Part shown: in pieces, positions 1-12,295 of the stretch
Numbering within the stretch: position 1 is the first letter of the stretch
Layout: every line of letters begins with the position of its first letter
Assembly (NCBI GenBank): GCA_027579435.1
Contig: JANBPK010000785.1
Location: 37,763 to 101,762, forward strand
Direction: 5' to 3'
Length of the DNA: 64,000 bases
From: Candolleomyces eurysporus
Taxonomy: Eukaryota; Basidiomycota; Agaricomycetes; Agaricales; Psathyrellaceae
Made by a program: the position numbers and the translations under genes
Notes under the pieces: generated by a model
The model's database searches: none
What the model was told of the DNA's origin: nothing
What the model saw: the letters and a program-made list of their open reading frames with translations, nothing else

Positions 1-1420
1 GGCAGAGAAACTTGGGACCCAACGGCCTTGATGGCGCGTGCGACGGTTGCCCCCTGACGTATTCGCTGTACGGCAGCTCGGAACCTTCGGGACTCCCAGG
101 CGAACTATGAATAAATGCGGTGCAGTCGCTCATTCAGCGAACATTCAGCCGTCGAACTTATTATATTAAAANTGTTCAGGAACGCCGTCAGTCCTATTAG
201 ACTGAGAGCCTCTTCGTACTGCATTTGTGTCGAAGTATTAGTAGTATGAATGCATTGCCCGAAGTCGTTGAAAACGGAGTTGGAAGAGGAAAAGGCTCGT
301 AAGCAGAATGCAATCGGCTCTCTTTTCTCTGCATGCGAACATTCTCACAGTGAGANGAGTTATCGAATTAGTATTTTCTATGAAAATTGTTTTTCCCTCA
401 ACGACGGAGATCTGAGCGCATGAGCTACCACGCATGTTATGGCGGCGGTGGCGGCCAAGCAAAAGATGAAACGTCGGGCCTTGCTGAATACAGCGGGTCA
501 CCGTCGGGATTTTTCTACGCCTCTCAGACTCAATTTGCTGGTGCCATGGTAGTAAGTATTCAGANTTCCAGAATTAGCCCTTGCTACANCTTCTCAGAAG
601 TCTTGAACTTCAGAGTGCGATNTTCTTATGATGNGGGAGGTAGAACGGTTGGAGAAATATCTCTCCAGGCATGTTGAAACCGAGACGAATCCCTTTGCCA
701 CGCCCAGCGCAGAGACATATGAAGAGCATACTGCTATGGAATCGAGAATATTCCGGAGCATATCCACAAATTCTTGGGAAGACCATAGGGTCATTGAAGC
801 CGATGCTTAAGCTTTGAACCTTCTATTTCTGCNTATGTGGGAGTCATATCTGCACTGCCAAGTCACCAGTCGAATTCCGTCGGTATATCATTGCAATCAA
901 CAGGGTCGACGTCTAATATTTGACCCAGCCACGTTCTGAAACAACGGTGTTTTTGGTCAACCTGCAAATCTCGTCTGTGACGCCAATAGCCCCGAATACA
1001 GCTCGACCGCCCTCGATCAGCACACGCTGGCGAAAAGCGCGGTTTATTCGGACTTGCGACCATGAGTCAACTCGCAGCGATTCAAAAAATACCAGCAGTG
1101 CACAGGTACATCTGGAAGCTGTGAGCTAGGTGTTTTCAATGTTATATTTCTTTCGGCTGTGGACGCCGGAAGTGGAGCAGGTCTTTTGTTGGACCGTTTG
1201 GACCCGCTTACCTATTGCAGCATGTCGGGCACTAGATTTGTACCTTGCCCCATTGCGAAATCAGTGTGACTTATCAGGTTTGGAATATACNTCGATCTCG
1301 GCGGCAAATCGAATCTGCATTCCAGATCGCAGCACTGTTTTTGTTTATGGCCACTTCCTGTTTCACCAGGTGCACTCCTCACTTTTCACAGGCACCAGAT
1401 GCCGGCCATATGTCGAAACG
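1..1420. other. Left edge, no supported gene
   Basis: No family could be recognised on either strand. A stretch at 628-810 (+) reads as an open frame of acidic, polar composition, rich in Glu, Thr and Ser, which could be the 3' exon of a gene lying further left. It has no recognisable domain and no clear splice acceptor was confirmed. The scattered Ns make small frames unreliable here. Confidence 0.3.
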
Positions 1421-1428
1421 TATAAATA
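1421..1428 (+). promoter_or_regulatory. TATA box of the UbiA-type gene
   Basis: TATAAATA lies 106 bp before the UbiA start codon. It is followed by a pyrimidine-rich tract (about 1450-1525, mostly C and T), which is common in basidiomycete core promoters just before the transcription start. Confidence 0.6.
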
Positions 1429-1526
1429 CTATTCAGCTTTGACCTTGAGCTGAGCATTCCCCTACTGCCTTTCCTCCCTTCGTTTCCTTTTCTCNACTCT
1501 TTCCTCTTTCCTTCCTTCTCCCAACA

Positions 1527-2729
1527 ATGAGCCATTCNACCCGCTTTAGTCGTTCCTATCCGCTGCCATCGTTAGCTTCTGCCCGACTTGTCCCCCGGGT
1601 AAATGCTTTCTCAAAAAGCGTTGGCTATCACTTGGAAACGATTTTCCTCTTCACAAAGTCGGACATCAAGACNACTCTTGTTCCTATTGTAAGCTTTCNT
1701 TTANCTGGCTTGGAAGTTGATGTTNAAGTCCTGNTCGCAGACCATTTTCGCCCTTGGAACCGCNCCCGTCTGTCGCTCGTCCCCGGTCGAGAACACCTTG
1801 AAGGCGGTGTTCTGGCTCTGGTCCGTTCTCCTGCAATTCAACCTTATCAACCAGACGGTATTGCCGGAGGAAGANGCAGAGAACAAACCTTGGAGGCCCA
1901 TCCCTTCCGGACGTATCACATTGCGAAACGCAATCATCCTGCGTTGGCTTAGCATCCCCCTCTGCGCGATGCTCTCGTCATACTTCGGTACCGCAACCTT
2001 GGTTTCGTGCATCCTCTTCACGTTCTTCGCCTCGCTCTACAACTTCTGCGACGGGGACAAGAATGGTTTCGTNAAGAATCTCATTAATGGGTTTGGGTCG
2101 TGCTCTCTGGCTCTTGGAACGACACTCGTGGCCTGTGCGTGTTCCCTACTATCACCGAAATTATCCCCATTTGATTTCTAACATTTTGACTCAGCGTGCG
2201 ATACCGCATCTGCACCCTTGTTGGAGACCCTTCACTGGAAGAACTTCCCAGAGCTCACGATCTTCTTCTTCGTCATCATCACCACCATCCACGCTCAAGA
2301 TTTCCAGGATGTCGATGGCGATCGCGAGGTTGGCCGCAACACAATTCCCATGATCATCCCTGAGATTTCTCGCATCTCGATGCCTATTGTTCTCCCATTA
2401 TGGTCGGTCATCATTGTGGCCCTCTGTCACCCCCCTTCGTGGTTGGCCGCTGTTTTCATCGGCCTCTCAATGGTCATCGGCCTCCGATTCCTTCTTATGC
2501 GACGAGTTCAAGACGACAAATTCTCGTATATCCTGTACAATGTGAGCATCTCATCTTGCCTCTAGTCGTGCTCTNTCTTACCTTCTTTGTCTAGGTATGG
2601 CTTTCACTCACCATCGTCCATATGGGTCTCTATAAGCGCCAGGCTCCCCAGGCTATCTCCTGGGCAATGGAGCCAGCTATGCCTCCTTTCCTCTCCAACA
2701 ACCTCACTCGTCAACTCGGAGTTTGCTAA
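1527..2729 (+). CDS. UbiA-type membrane prenyltransferase
   Basis: Predicted integral-membrane protein of the UbiA family, which transfers a prenyl chain to an acceptor molecule; the acceptor cannot be told from sequence. Exons: 1527-1688, 1741-2134, 2195-2541 and 2595-2729, giving 345 residues, normal for the family. Signature elements are FLFTKSDIKTTLVPI near the N-terminus, NQTVLPEE then NKPWRPIPSGR (first polar/acidic motif region), and DFQDVDGDREVGRNT (second Asp-rich motif), set between hydrophobic helices. In this gene the Ns must be counted as real bases to keep the frame. A TATA box and a CT-rich tract precede the start. No terpene cyclase, P450 or polyketide synthase gene is adjacent, so membership of a biosynthetic cluster is not supported by this window. 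It could be a divergent UbiA paralogue without proven enzyme activity. Confidence 0.85.
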
Positions 2730-4956
2730 TTCAAATTCATTCGTTCGCCGCATNCGTCCGTATGTTATTCAATCATATTAACATTAACTTATAGCATATA
2801 GTTATTTGTAAACTTAAGTCACTCACTCACCTCACCTTCGCATTCACTCCCTCTGTATTGTTAGCCTTGCATAGATTTGCCACGTTGTACACGTGTTGCT
2901 CATGTTCACTCACTTCGATTTTCGNCCAACACACCCATTTATTGCATAGTTTATTAAATTAACTTACATCTTTAGTATTACAATATTGCCTCTATTCGAG
3001 ACTGGGCAAGTCCTATTTTGACTTATTGTATATTGTTATTCGAGTCTGCTGTGCAATAGCAATATATGCTTATGTCCCCCTATTTGTTNATCTGAAAGTC
3101 CGAAAATGCAATCGAGGAAGGTGTTTGGTTAAAANGGGTCTCTTCTCTTCATCCCCGAAAACGCGATCACAAAAACTAGATGGACCAAGCCGCTCGCAGC
3201 ACTCCCCTCATCAAGGAGAGCAAATGGATTTTCCAGGTGTTATTCCGCACCTTCGTTTCTAGGGCTGCGCCGCATAATGATGTGGGGAGGGATTTTCGTA
3301 TTCAAGTTTAAAGACGCGATCGACCCGATCGAGGTGAAATACTTCCGCCGCACGGTTTGCACCCCGTTTTAATTGTTTGCGATATGCTTGGGCCGTGTTG
3401 GGGCTCTGTGTGGTGGACCATGAAAGGCCTGAGCGAGTAACCAAGCCTCTGACTCATGGTTTTAATGNATGCCCTCCCCCTATCTGAGGCATTGCAAATC
3501 ATGGCGTGAACCTCTCCCGAAATGATACTGGAATTGTTCATGGCGTACCAGCAAGTCGAATACCCTTCACGTCATCACGAGGCCCTGCGGNTGCTGCTGA
3601 AACTGCTGGTCGGCCTCCTGGCACNAGGGTCCGCATGCNACCTNCCAGCCACTACAGCCAGAGAAATGAGTCATGGANTTGCTGAATNANAGGGAGGATC
3701 TACGGTATCTCGTCAAGTGGAAGATGGCCCTTTTCGCTACGATTGGGNGGGCCTACTTTTACTTTAGCCGCCAACATCTCAATAAGCGCCCACTNATATG
3801 CTTGAACACGCCGTAACAGCCCGTCGAGAGAAGTGAGCAGTACGGTAGAGGTTTCTAGAGATGGAAATACGCCAGCAGGCATCCGCCTTTTAAGGTGTTT
3901 CTGTCAAACCGAAAAGCTTCTTCGAATTCTGGGCATGATGGTCAGTGCACGGNTCGGGAACAAGGTAATGGCCNTTTTGAGCCGTTNGGTCGGCCATCAA
4001 CTACCAAGTCAAGATCATTCCGGCATCCGAGCTCGGCAAATCTGAATGCTCGCGCTTGTGCTCGTTTCAACACTTTCTTTCAAAAATTNCGAAGCGAACT
4101 GTCATAANACGAGCTGTAGGNNGNNANGTGACGTCGACGTCTTCATTTCTGTNTATTTGGCAGCCAGTATGGTACTTAAATTTGACAACGACAGCCTNCG
4201 TCCATAAAACCGTGGTCCAACGTGAGGCCAAAATGTCGAAACTCNTTGGTGTTTTGGCGNTGCATGCTCGTCACAAGNGAGAGGTTCCAGATTTATTTTA
4301 CCCGCAGAGGCCACCAGGCTCAACANAAGACTGGCCACGAGATGAAGGGCGGAACTGTCGGTCTTCCCGGCGTAGTTGTGCTCATGCGAGCTGCGAGCGA
4401 GCTGTGCCACATTCCCGTTCATGAGGCTCCGGTCATTAAAANGGTGGCAGTCGCCAGAACGTTGGCAATGTTCTGACATTGCTCAGAGCTGAGTAGGGAC
4501 CAGTGTCACCCTGTCTGAAGTGANNNGACCGCCCTTGCTCNGAGTTNGCACTGGCTCAGCGCTCAGGGTCCGCACCTCAGCCCCATGGCATCATGGTGCA
4601 TGGTGCTGGGTCAGCGCGAGTCGGACTACGGATAACTAAGGGTCAGCCCTTAATCCGAATTACTTGCAATGAGCTCCACTCCGGACCTNCCGAACGTTAC
4701 AAGGCAACAGTGACGGTAGCCACATATCAAGTATAATGAGGCCGCAAATGGCGGCGAACTTTCACTTTNCTTGNACTTTTACGNCACAAAGGTCTCGTTC
4801 AGTGGCCTAGTTTGANGCTGAACATCNTCCATCANTCAAGTTTTAGCCCACGAGGCGCTTCTTCGCTCATAAGGGGCAGAAACTTCTCATGATGCCTCCG
4901 CGCCCACAGTAAATCCGCCACACATCCTGAAATATCCTTTAAGCCGATTAAAGATT
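2730..4956. other. Long N-containing intergenic region
   Basis: About 2.2 kb with no recognised gene. Short frames exist on both strands (for example 4222-4476 + and 4102-4479 -), but they overlap each other, contain many Ns and resemble no family I know. AT-rich sequence at 2760-3010 follows the UbiA stop and probably holds its 3' UTR and terminator. A cluster of CATGG words lies near 4580-4615. Confidence 0.4.
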
Positions 4957-4963
4957 TATAAAT
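4957..4963 (+). promoter_or_regulatory. TATA-like box of the DUF6534 gene
   Basis: TATAAAT lies 57 bp before the proposed DUF6534 start codon at 5014. The position fits, but the short distance means the transcription start would lie very close to the ATG. Confidence 0.4.
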
Positions 4964-5013
4964 GTTAGCGAACCCCTTGGGTCCACCGACCCTTCTTGCT
5001 GCCGCTCACAACA

Positions 5014-6797
5014 ATGGCGCCCTCGTATCTTATGCAGTGCGTACAATTTTGAAGAATTTTTGAGACCTTTCTTAACCATTCGGCGCCCACGATCATCGAT
5101 ATCTCCAGGACGGGACCGCTGGTGGGTGTTGGTGTTNACGTTGGAAAGATTGATAGGTAGACTGAATTGGATGTGTTTCATCGCAGCTTGTTGGGTCAAT
5201 GCTCAGCTACTTTTTCTTTGGCGCCTTCTTCCTCCAACTATGTGAGTTNACCTAGTCCATTATTTGATCTACTNATTCTCAACGAAACACAGACGTNTAT
5301 GTCACTAATTTCGTGCAAAAGGACAAGAAGTTCTTCGTTGGGCTGGGTGAGTGGGATGAGGGAAGCGAGATAAATTGCGCCACTGAAGGCCTTCAACGCA
5401 GTCCTACTGGTTACGNTTATCGAGATTCTCCACCTCGTGTTCACCACGCACACCACCTATTCCATCTTGGCACAGGGCTACGCTGACCTGAAGATGTTGG
5501 AGAGTTCGCCATGGTCAGGATCGGCGCTNCCAGTTTTGAACGGATTAGGTGAGTCAAACACATCTTAAAATGTTCTCTCATGAACATATCTGAGAGAATT
5601 CGACAGTGTCTTTCTGCACGCAACTCTTTTTTGCGTGGTATGTCGCGTTTTTTNGTGACTCTGTGTCNCCAACTCACGTCCATCTAGGAGAGTATGGCGT
5701 TTGGGAAGGAACACTTTCGCCAACATCGCTTCTGGCCTCATATTTTCTGTCAGTTCTTTGCCTCTGTCCTTCGGCTTGTTCGTTAAATTCTCCTCTTCGA
5801 TAGCTCGGTCTAATGCAGTGTGCGGCCGCAATCGCAGTGACCGTCCAGGTGAGCATCTGGTGCTTCCCTACCTCTGCATCCTTCAGCTCAGCGATGATCT
5901 TATTGCTTTACAGTTCGTTATGATTGGATTGGAGGTAGTGAATCTTCAAAGACTCCGGCAAACCGTCATCGTTTGGCTGGCAGGGACTCTCGCATGCGAT
6001 GTGGTGATGACTGTATCTGTGATCATGGTGGTGAGTCGTCGATGTCTGTTGCTGATATCTTAGNAGTCCACTGCGATAATTGCGCGTGCTNANCACACTA
6101 TTTCTAGCTTATGCATTACAAGNAATCGACGTCCTATCAGGCTTCAAAAAACCTGATTGACGCGTTCATTGCCCACATGATAGAGAACGGCGCTTTGACA
6201 ACCATCTGTGCAGCACTCAACCTAATCTTCTACCTCGTATANCCCAACAACTTCTTATACGTCTGCATGTAAGTGCTGGATTCCCGGTTTATCACCCAGA
6301 ATAGCTGCTAATCACCTCTTCCCATACCAGCGANTTTGTNCTTGGAAGACTGTAAGCTCTCTCAAGGACCTGACCCACATCTTTTCNTCCGGTTAAACTA
6401 ATCCCCGTTTTCCCAGATACGCCAATGTGNTAATGGCAACATTAAATCGTCGTGACCGTACACGTATTACAGCCGAAACTGACGCCGCCGCCTCTGGTAC
6501 ACGAACGAANGACTCGATGACAGCCAACGGCAACCCCGTCCCCCTCTCCACCCTCCGTCGCTCCTTACACTCCAACGTTCATAACAACCCAACTGGCGCC
6601 CAACCCAAGCTATATCCAATCGTTTCAATCACACGAGAAGTCCAGGTCGACTCCGACGATACTCACAGCCAGAAGGACGGGTCGGACGAGAAAGTGGGGC
6701 CCGTTGGTGTGAGTCTCCTTCCCTAATTTTGCTTCGTCTGGAACAGCAACTAAAATGCCCGGTTTCCTTTCTGTTTTCCATACAGTTCGCTGTGTGA
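5014..6797 (+). CDS. DUF6534 multi-pass membrane protein
   Basis: Basidiomycete-expanded membrane family with a conserved C-terminal DUF6534 domain; function unknown. Thirteen exons give 343 residues: 5014-5036, 5109-5121, 5187-5241, 5293-5346, 5402-5548, 5607-5637, 5688-5748, 5804-5848, 5914-6030, 6108-6268, 6331-6351, 6417-6708 and 6786-6797. Lengths sum to a multiple of three. Family landmarks are TGPLLVGSMLSYFFFG at the N-terminus (joined across two introns), EILHLVFTTHTTYSILAQ, CTQLFFAWRVWRL, then the DUF6534 part with SKNLIDAFIAHMIENGALTT and GRLYANVLMATLNRRD. About seven hydrophobic segments come before a polar Ser/Thr-rich tail. Exon 2 is only 13 nt and exon 11 only 21 nt. A TAN codon inside exon 10 must be TAC or TAT for the protein to be intact. 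Confidence 0.85.
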
Positions 6798-7721
6798 AGA
6801 GAAAAAAAAANGGCCCTTGAGAGGNAGATAATAAACTATATTATTATANNCTCATGTACAATCATACATAGAGTACTGTATTGCCACCGTCGTCTCGGGA
6901 ACTAANANNGTTCATGTGCCTCTGGCCGAGACCTCTTTAATAATACAGCTCAACAATTCGTAGATTCTATACCCCGTTGGCCATACCCGCACTACAATAA
7001 AAANCACGAATGAATAGAGCTCTTTTCAGGCAATTTAAGTTGGAGCTGATGAAGACGAACGGATAATAAGCGTTTATTGTTACGAAAAGGTCTACTAAAC
7101 AGGAACCCCGATAGCGCCGCCAATTCAAATCCTTGGCTAGCGGACCCCGGTACACGCCAGCACGGATAAANCTGAATCCGGTAGGGCAAATNTCTGCANC
7201 CTTCCCTTGGAGCGGTCACCCTTGCTTTCCGCCNNNNAAATACCCACGGCCGGNTGCATTTGCCGACGCTTCGTCNTGCCTCATCTNGAACACCCGCGAC
7301 GGACTATTAGGCGGGCGGGATTCGGTGCGGAGGCTCGAAANGATAACGAAATTAAATATACGNGAAANGAGCGTCGTCGCCGTTGACTTCGTATTCATTC
7401 GTAAGANTCCAGCCTTGGGCAACCGGCTAGTCCTCTTTCTNNAGTCAGCGCGATCTCATCCTCGAATATCCTGGACCATCCNCGGTCCCGCAAGGACAAA
7501 CTCGGCCACTGCCGCGATGACATTTNGTTCAAGNGCTAGTTGGAAGACCTGAGCCCCGACCATCCCAGCCCGTAAGGTCTTTGAGATAAGCAGAATACGG
7601 ACTTGTGTTTCACGGTGTCACTCAGCTCTAGGGAATCGGNGTATTGGGAGTGGAGANNTTCGTCTATCATNGANATGCTATGGCACAGCTNTCCGGTGTN
7701 AGTCTAAATCTAAGTATTATT
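6798..7721. other. N-rich spacer between convergent genes
   Basis: Lies between the 3' ends of the DUF6534 gene (+) and the OMA1-type gene (-). The A/T-rich part at 6805-6870 (poly-A then TATTATTATA) suits a 3' end and polyadenylation zone. The part at 7130-7560 has more than 20 Ns and open frames on both strands, but no family was recognised. Confidence 0.4.
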
Positions 7722-9171
7722 TTACGAGTGACCAAACTTGAGCTCCGGTATTTCGTCGATTCTTACTTGATGGGCTGTCTCCCTAAATGCATCTAGCTGT
7801 CTGCGAACCTCCGCACATTCCGGATTTGATTCAACGATTTGGTACGCCTCCGGCAAGGCCGCTTCAAGATACTGTAACNAGGTGTCGGCGTTACGCAAAA
7901 GATTTTCCAAACGAACACTACGCACTTTGACCCTATTCTCGGAGGCAGGGTGTGTTTGAGCAAATTCAAACGCTTTACGGGACATGACGGATTTCTCCAA
8001 CTGGCCTAGCCGCTCAAACATGCTATGGAGATAGGTTGAGTGGAGAGAAGTGGGAGTGTGTGTCGCTGTCAGACTTACGCCGGTGCAGCTCCGGGATTGT
8101 AACATGCTTTCGACATGAGACGGAGTCCAATGAGATCGGCTGTAAGATGGTCAAGTTAGGTCTGCCATGGGAACCGGACCAGAACATACCTTCTCTTTCC
8201 TGCGTTCTTGAATTGGGCAGCTCCAGCAGGAACGTCGTCAGATTTTGCGTGATAAAATAGTCTACGCTCAACAGTTGGAGGATGGCAGCCACTCCAAACC
8301 AGACTGTCTGGGACGAGATGCGTTCAGCGGTGTGTCGGGCCACGACATGTCCAATTTCTAAAAGGTACGGGTCATTCGTCGTGAAATGCACGAACAAACG
8401 AGCAGGCTTACCATGAGCCAACACAGCAGCAAGTCCCTCTTCGTCCCGACAAACAGGCAGGATGCCTGTAAACACTACGACGACGCCAGGAGTGGCCATG
8501 GCATTCACGGTTCTCTTATCGTCCACAACGATGACGTCCCACTTCTTCTGTGGTCCATAGGCTTCGGTGGGACGCGTCGATGCGCCGAATTCAGAGAATT
8601 CACCAAAACTGTCGCCAAAGAGCGTGGCGTGGGCTGGTTTCTCCCCATGCAATGCCCCAAGATTAGAGGCGGTCAGGATCCGAGATACAACGCGTCGAAC
8701 GTGGTGCGACATGGGGTGGTTCGGAGGCAGGATTTTGCCATGGAAAGTGTTGTGGATCTCGCGCCGCGTTAGATCAGCTATCTGCTCCGTTGTAAGACGC
8801 TCGTGGTGTTGGACGAAGCAACTAAACGAATACCTCAGCCTCTGTTTCCGGACTGGTGTTCATGAACCTCCATCTTCCTGTTTCTGGAACTTGTTCCAGA
8901 CTAACAGGGCGTCAATAGCCACCAATTAAATGAGATAATCCACGCACTGGGAAAAGTAATAAGCCGCTGCAAGACCCCCTCCCAGAACTAGCAACTTGGC
9001 TCTTGGATCCCAATTCCGATAGTCGAGTGGATGACGGGGTTTGTGTGGTGGCTCGCCCGGGCTCCCAAACCGAACATATCTAACCTCGTTTCTGATTTGA
9101 GTTGAAGCAAATGACCTGATATTTGGCGTACGATAGATCGTCCTGGCCCTCGAGAACAACCGGAAGGACAT
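7722..9171 (-). CDS. OMA1: OMA1-type mitochondrial M48 metallopeptidase
   Basis: Zinc-dependent M48 peptidase of the mitochondrial inner membrane; in yeast and animals OMA1 degrades misfolded or stress-marked inner-membrane proteins. Six exons (transcription order): 9171-8948, 8900-8834, 8781-8412, 8357-8190, 8139-8079 and 8022-7722, giving 396 residues. The N-terminus is basic and Ser/Arg-rich (MSFRLFSRARTIYR), like a mitochondrial presequence. A hydrophobic segment (LLVLGGGLAAAYYF) follows, then HLEQVPETGRWRFMNTS. The catalytic zinc motif HEIGH is present but is split by the 54-bp intron 8358-8411; the downstream EREADLIGLRLMSKACYNP and THPASENRV motifs are typical of the family. The gene stands alone and is convergent with the DUF6534 gene. 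Identification is strong. The 52-bp intron 2 has an alternative acceptor. Confidence 0.9.
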
Positions 9172-11099
9172 GGTATGCGTAAAGGGATGATTTTCGTCAT
9201 CGGCGGCCCGCTCAAGCTGCATTTCTGCCGGTCGTTGAAACTCCGACCCTTTCCTCTTGTACCTCACCGTGAACAGCGTCGTCCTTTCAATGCCATCGCT
9301 GGCTCCAAGCTTCGAAGATGGGAGGCTATCACACTCGAAACATGAATCATAGACGGTTGATAGCGAAGGTGAGCATCGCAACTCGTCTCTCTGAAGAGTG
9401 ATACCCACCTTATTTGCCAGAGACAACACATCACAGAATTATCACACCAACGTTATTGCGATATTCAGCACCTCAGAAATATGAACTCAGTCAAGCGTGT
9501 AACTCGCGGGTTCGCAAAATCACGAACCCCTAAACGATGGATTTTTTCCTCCGATTAGAGAAGGATGATGAGGACGGGGACCAAAATGTATAGCCCCGTG
9601 AGTGAAGATTCATCTTATTGAGATTGTTTGTAGTCAACCTTCTGGTCCAGAAGCGACAAGTTAGCGACTAGCTTTCGCCCTCGCTCGATGTCCTCAACGG
9701 TAGCCAAGCTTGCGGTGACGCCGAAGCTGCCGTCGAGCTCTGTTTGCATTATTGAAGTCGAACAGGAGCCTGTGAAGCTGGTTGAATCGTTCACTCCCCC
9801 TTCCCTATCCACGTAACCCTTCCCCTTCTCAGGCCCTAGGTTACCGCTGCGCGAACGCTCTTAATGTTCCCGTAATTGACGCTCAGTGAAAACTTCAAAA
9901 CGGAGCTCTAGCCAAGCACGAACCTTCTGAAGGCTAGGGCCAGTGATGTAGAGGCGCAAAGATGGTTGAAGGTGGAGTAGTTTTTTGCCCTTCTCGAAAT
10001 CGGGTTTGCTTAACGCGGTTGATTCAGAGCTGATAAGGTAACCGTCCAGCTCCCCAAGACCTCGAAGGACTTCCTCAAGCTTTTCGGCTCAGCCCAGGCC
10101 TGAAGTCTCTTTCCCCATCGCCTGCGATGTATGTCTGGTATATTCCATGCCCTAAAGAAAACCCCCACGATCATCGCATTTCGGGTGTACCAAGCTTTAC
10201 TGAAGGATATACCTGCGCTAATCCCATGTATAGTTCGCGATCTTCGCTGTATTCTTCACTGCGTGGTCGACTGCAGACTTCGATGACATCCTAACGCATA
10301 TATTCCCCAGACTTCACCGTGTCTACACATCGACTAGCGAACCGGTACTGGTAATCTTGAGCCATGGCTCTACACATGTGCTGAGATACTTTTGAAGACG
10401 AGAGTCTTCGAGAACTTCAGTGAACGCAGGGCAAAATGTAGAGTTCCTACACAAATGTCATCCGAAATCGATCCCTGCTTCCAGCGAACTGCGTGCGGGT
10501 TTGCTTTGACTTGCTACCCACTTTTACGACGGATTCGAGGGCAAACATACTAGCGAAGAAACTCTATGATCAAACAGGTGAGTATTCTTCAGGCTCGAAG
10601 TAGAGGCCTATGCAGTCAAATAAAGAGACTCGTAATAACTGCGGATACTAACAGTGCATTAATCAATGGAATGGAATTGGCCTAGGAGATCTTCCGGGTT
10701 TCTCGCTGATCAGCATTAAGTGCGATCAGGAGTGCTGATGTTTGAGGACCATCAATACTCATACCCATTGAATGCCCTTGGTCAAACACCATCATCATGG
10801 CAGTGTTTTAATGTCGTCGATATAGCGGCTCCACATATCTTTGTCCCACATTGCAGAACTTTGACCGGAGTACGGCCAATACGGGCTTTTATCAGAAGTG
10901 AGTAGTCGCCTTCGATCTTCACTTCAATACGACGCTCAACAATGTTCAAGGTCGCTGGGGTAACCCTGTTTCATCCTGGCCAAGTTGAACACCGCAAATT
11001 TAGCGTTTGAGATGCCACATTTAAAGACCCTTTGGAAGCACCGCAGCGTCCTTTACCCCAGGATTTTCCTTTCATTCGTCACTGACTAGATCCTTCATC
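9172..11099. other. Intergenic region with coding-like remnants
   Basis: About 1.9 kb without a supported gene. At 9860-10560 both strands show short coding-like runs interrupted by stops, such as a - strand reading around 9880-10060. They look like eroded gene fragments, but no family could be assigned. The last ~180 bp before 11100 would be the promoter of the first 7-TM gene; no convincing TATA box was seen there. Confidence 0.35.
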
Positions 11100-12295
11100 A
11101 TGTCACAAAGCGAAGTTATGACCGATATCGGTCAGCACATCGCCGGCTCTCTCTATGCGAACGTGGGCTTAACCTTGTTCGAATCAGGTAAGTTGTCCCT
11201 TCATAACTTCGTGCGGTCGCCGAATCTTAGCTATCGTCAGGGATACTATTTTTTATGGCTGTATACGGTCTTTGCGTGTTCATGGAGACACCTAAGCCAC
11301 TCAGGAAAGGTCGTACCCGATACATCGTGATCTCTTTCGTATTGCTGGGACTCGTAGTCCTGTCAACGATCCTCGACGCTTTCGAAATCTTCAAGTGGAC
11401 ATTTGAAGCGACCTCTCCCATCGATTACATTCGTGTCGTGCAGGGGAACACGCGTTCTTGGCAACGATATCTAAGCCTCGTTTGCATAATCGTCCAGGTC
11501 ACGATTGGAGATTTACTGCTGGTAAGTGGACACCTTTGGGGTATATAGACCCGTGCTGACTAAAAGTAGGTATATCGATGCTACGTCATCTGGCGACACC
11601 GTTGGTGGGTTATCGTACTCCCAACGCTCACTTGCATTGCTTCTTTCAGTACGTCCTTTTCGCTTCGTGACTATTGCAAGTGCATTCACTGAATCTCCTG
11701 CTCATATTGCAGTTGTCGGCATCGTTCCCCTAGCGGTGACAAAGGATGGTATCACAGAGCCCTGGGCTGAAACGGCCAGAACGTTGCTCACCGTTTCAAC
11801 CAATATTATGGTGACGGCCCTAATCTCTTTCAATCTGCTTCAAGCTCGTCGCACATTGTCCAAAATGCTTCCCGCCAAGGACCTCCAACTATACACGGGC
11901 GTCGTGACAATCCTCATCGAGTCTGCCCTGCCGCTGACTGTGTCCGGCATTGTATACGCAGCAATTGTAGTTGCGCGGGAAAGGGTCACTCGCTCAAGCC
12001 TAGGACCCTACTCTGCAGCGCTAAATATCTTTGCGTTCTTTTTCTTCTGCTTCTGCGTGAGTGGCCCCTTGTATTCTGCTCCGGGTTTACTAACAACCAC
12101 TGTTCTGCCCTCTTTTGACATCAGGTCATATCGCCGTCTATGATTATCTTCCGCATCACCACAGGTAGATCATGGGTTCATAGGTTCCCTAACGGAAACT
12201 CCCAAGCAACTTCCATCCATTTCGCCCCTCAGACTGTCAAGTCATCTGCCGATATCGAGTCGTCTACGGAAGGCCAATCTTCAAGTGCCCCGTGA
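11100..12295 (+). CDS. Fungal seven-TM protein, copy 1
   Basis: Member of an uncharacterised basidiomycete family with about seven hydrophobic segments; receptor or transporter roles are unproven. Exons: 11100-11187, 11241-11521, 11570-11648, 11713-12056 and 12125-12295, giving 320 residues. Shared landmarks with copies 2-4 are SGILFFMAVYGL (TM1), RKGRTRYIVISFVLL, GDLLLVYRCYVIW, a Trp-rich loop (HRWWV), VSTNIMVTALISF, TGVVTILIESALPLTVSG and the final TM before SPSMIIFRITTGRSW. The tail is cytoplasm-like, Ser-rich and ends SSSAP. This is the most divergent of the four intact copies: it starts MSQSEVMTD rather than MSENDDFG or MSENDAFG. It is also the only one not followed directly by a DUF4238 gene; the next gene is another 7-TM copy. 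Intron positions match the other copies exactly. Confidence 0.8.

Noticed and set aside
7105..7180. Possible tRNA because of a TTCAAATCC word
   Set aside because: No matching acceptor stem, anticodon arm or A box could be drawn around it.
7133..7552. 139-codon + strand frame
   Set aside because: More than 15 Ns, open frames on both strands, no recognisable family and a position between two convergent 3' ends.
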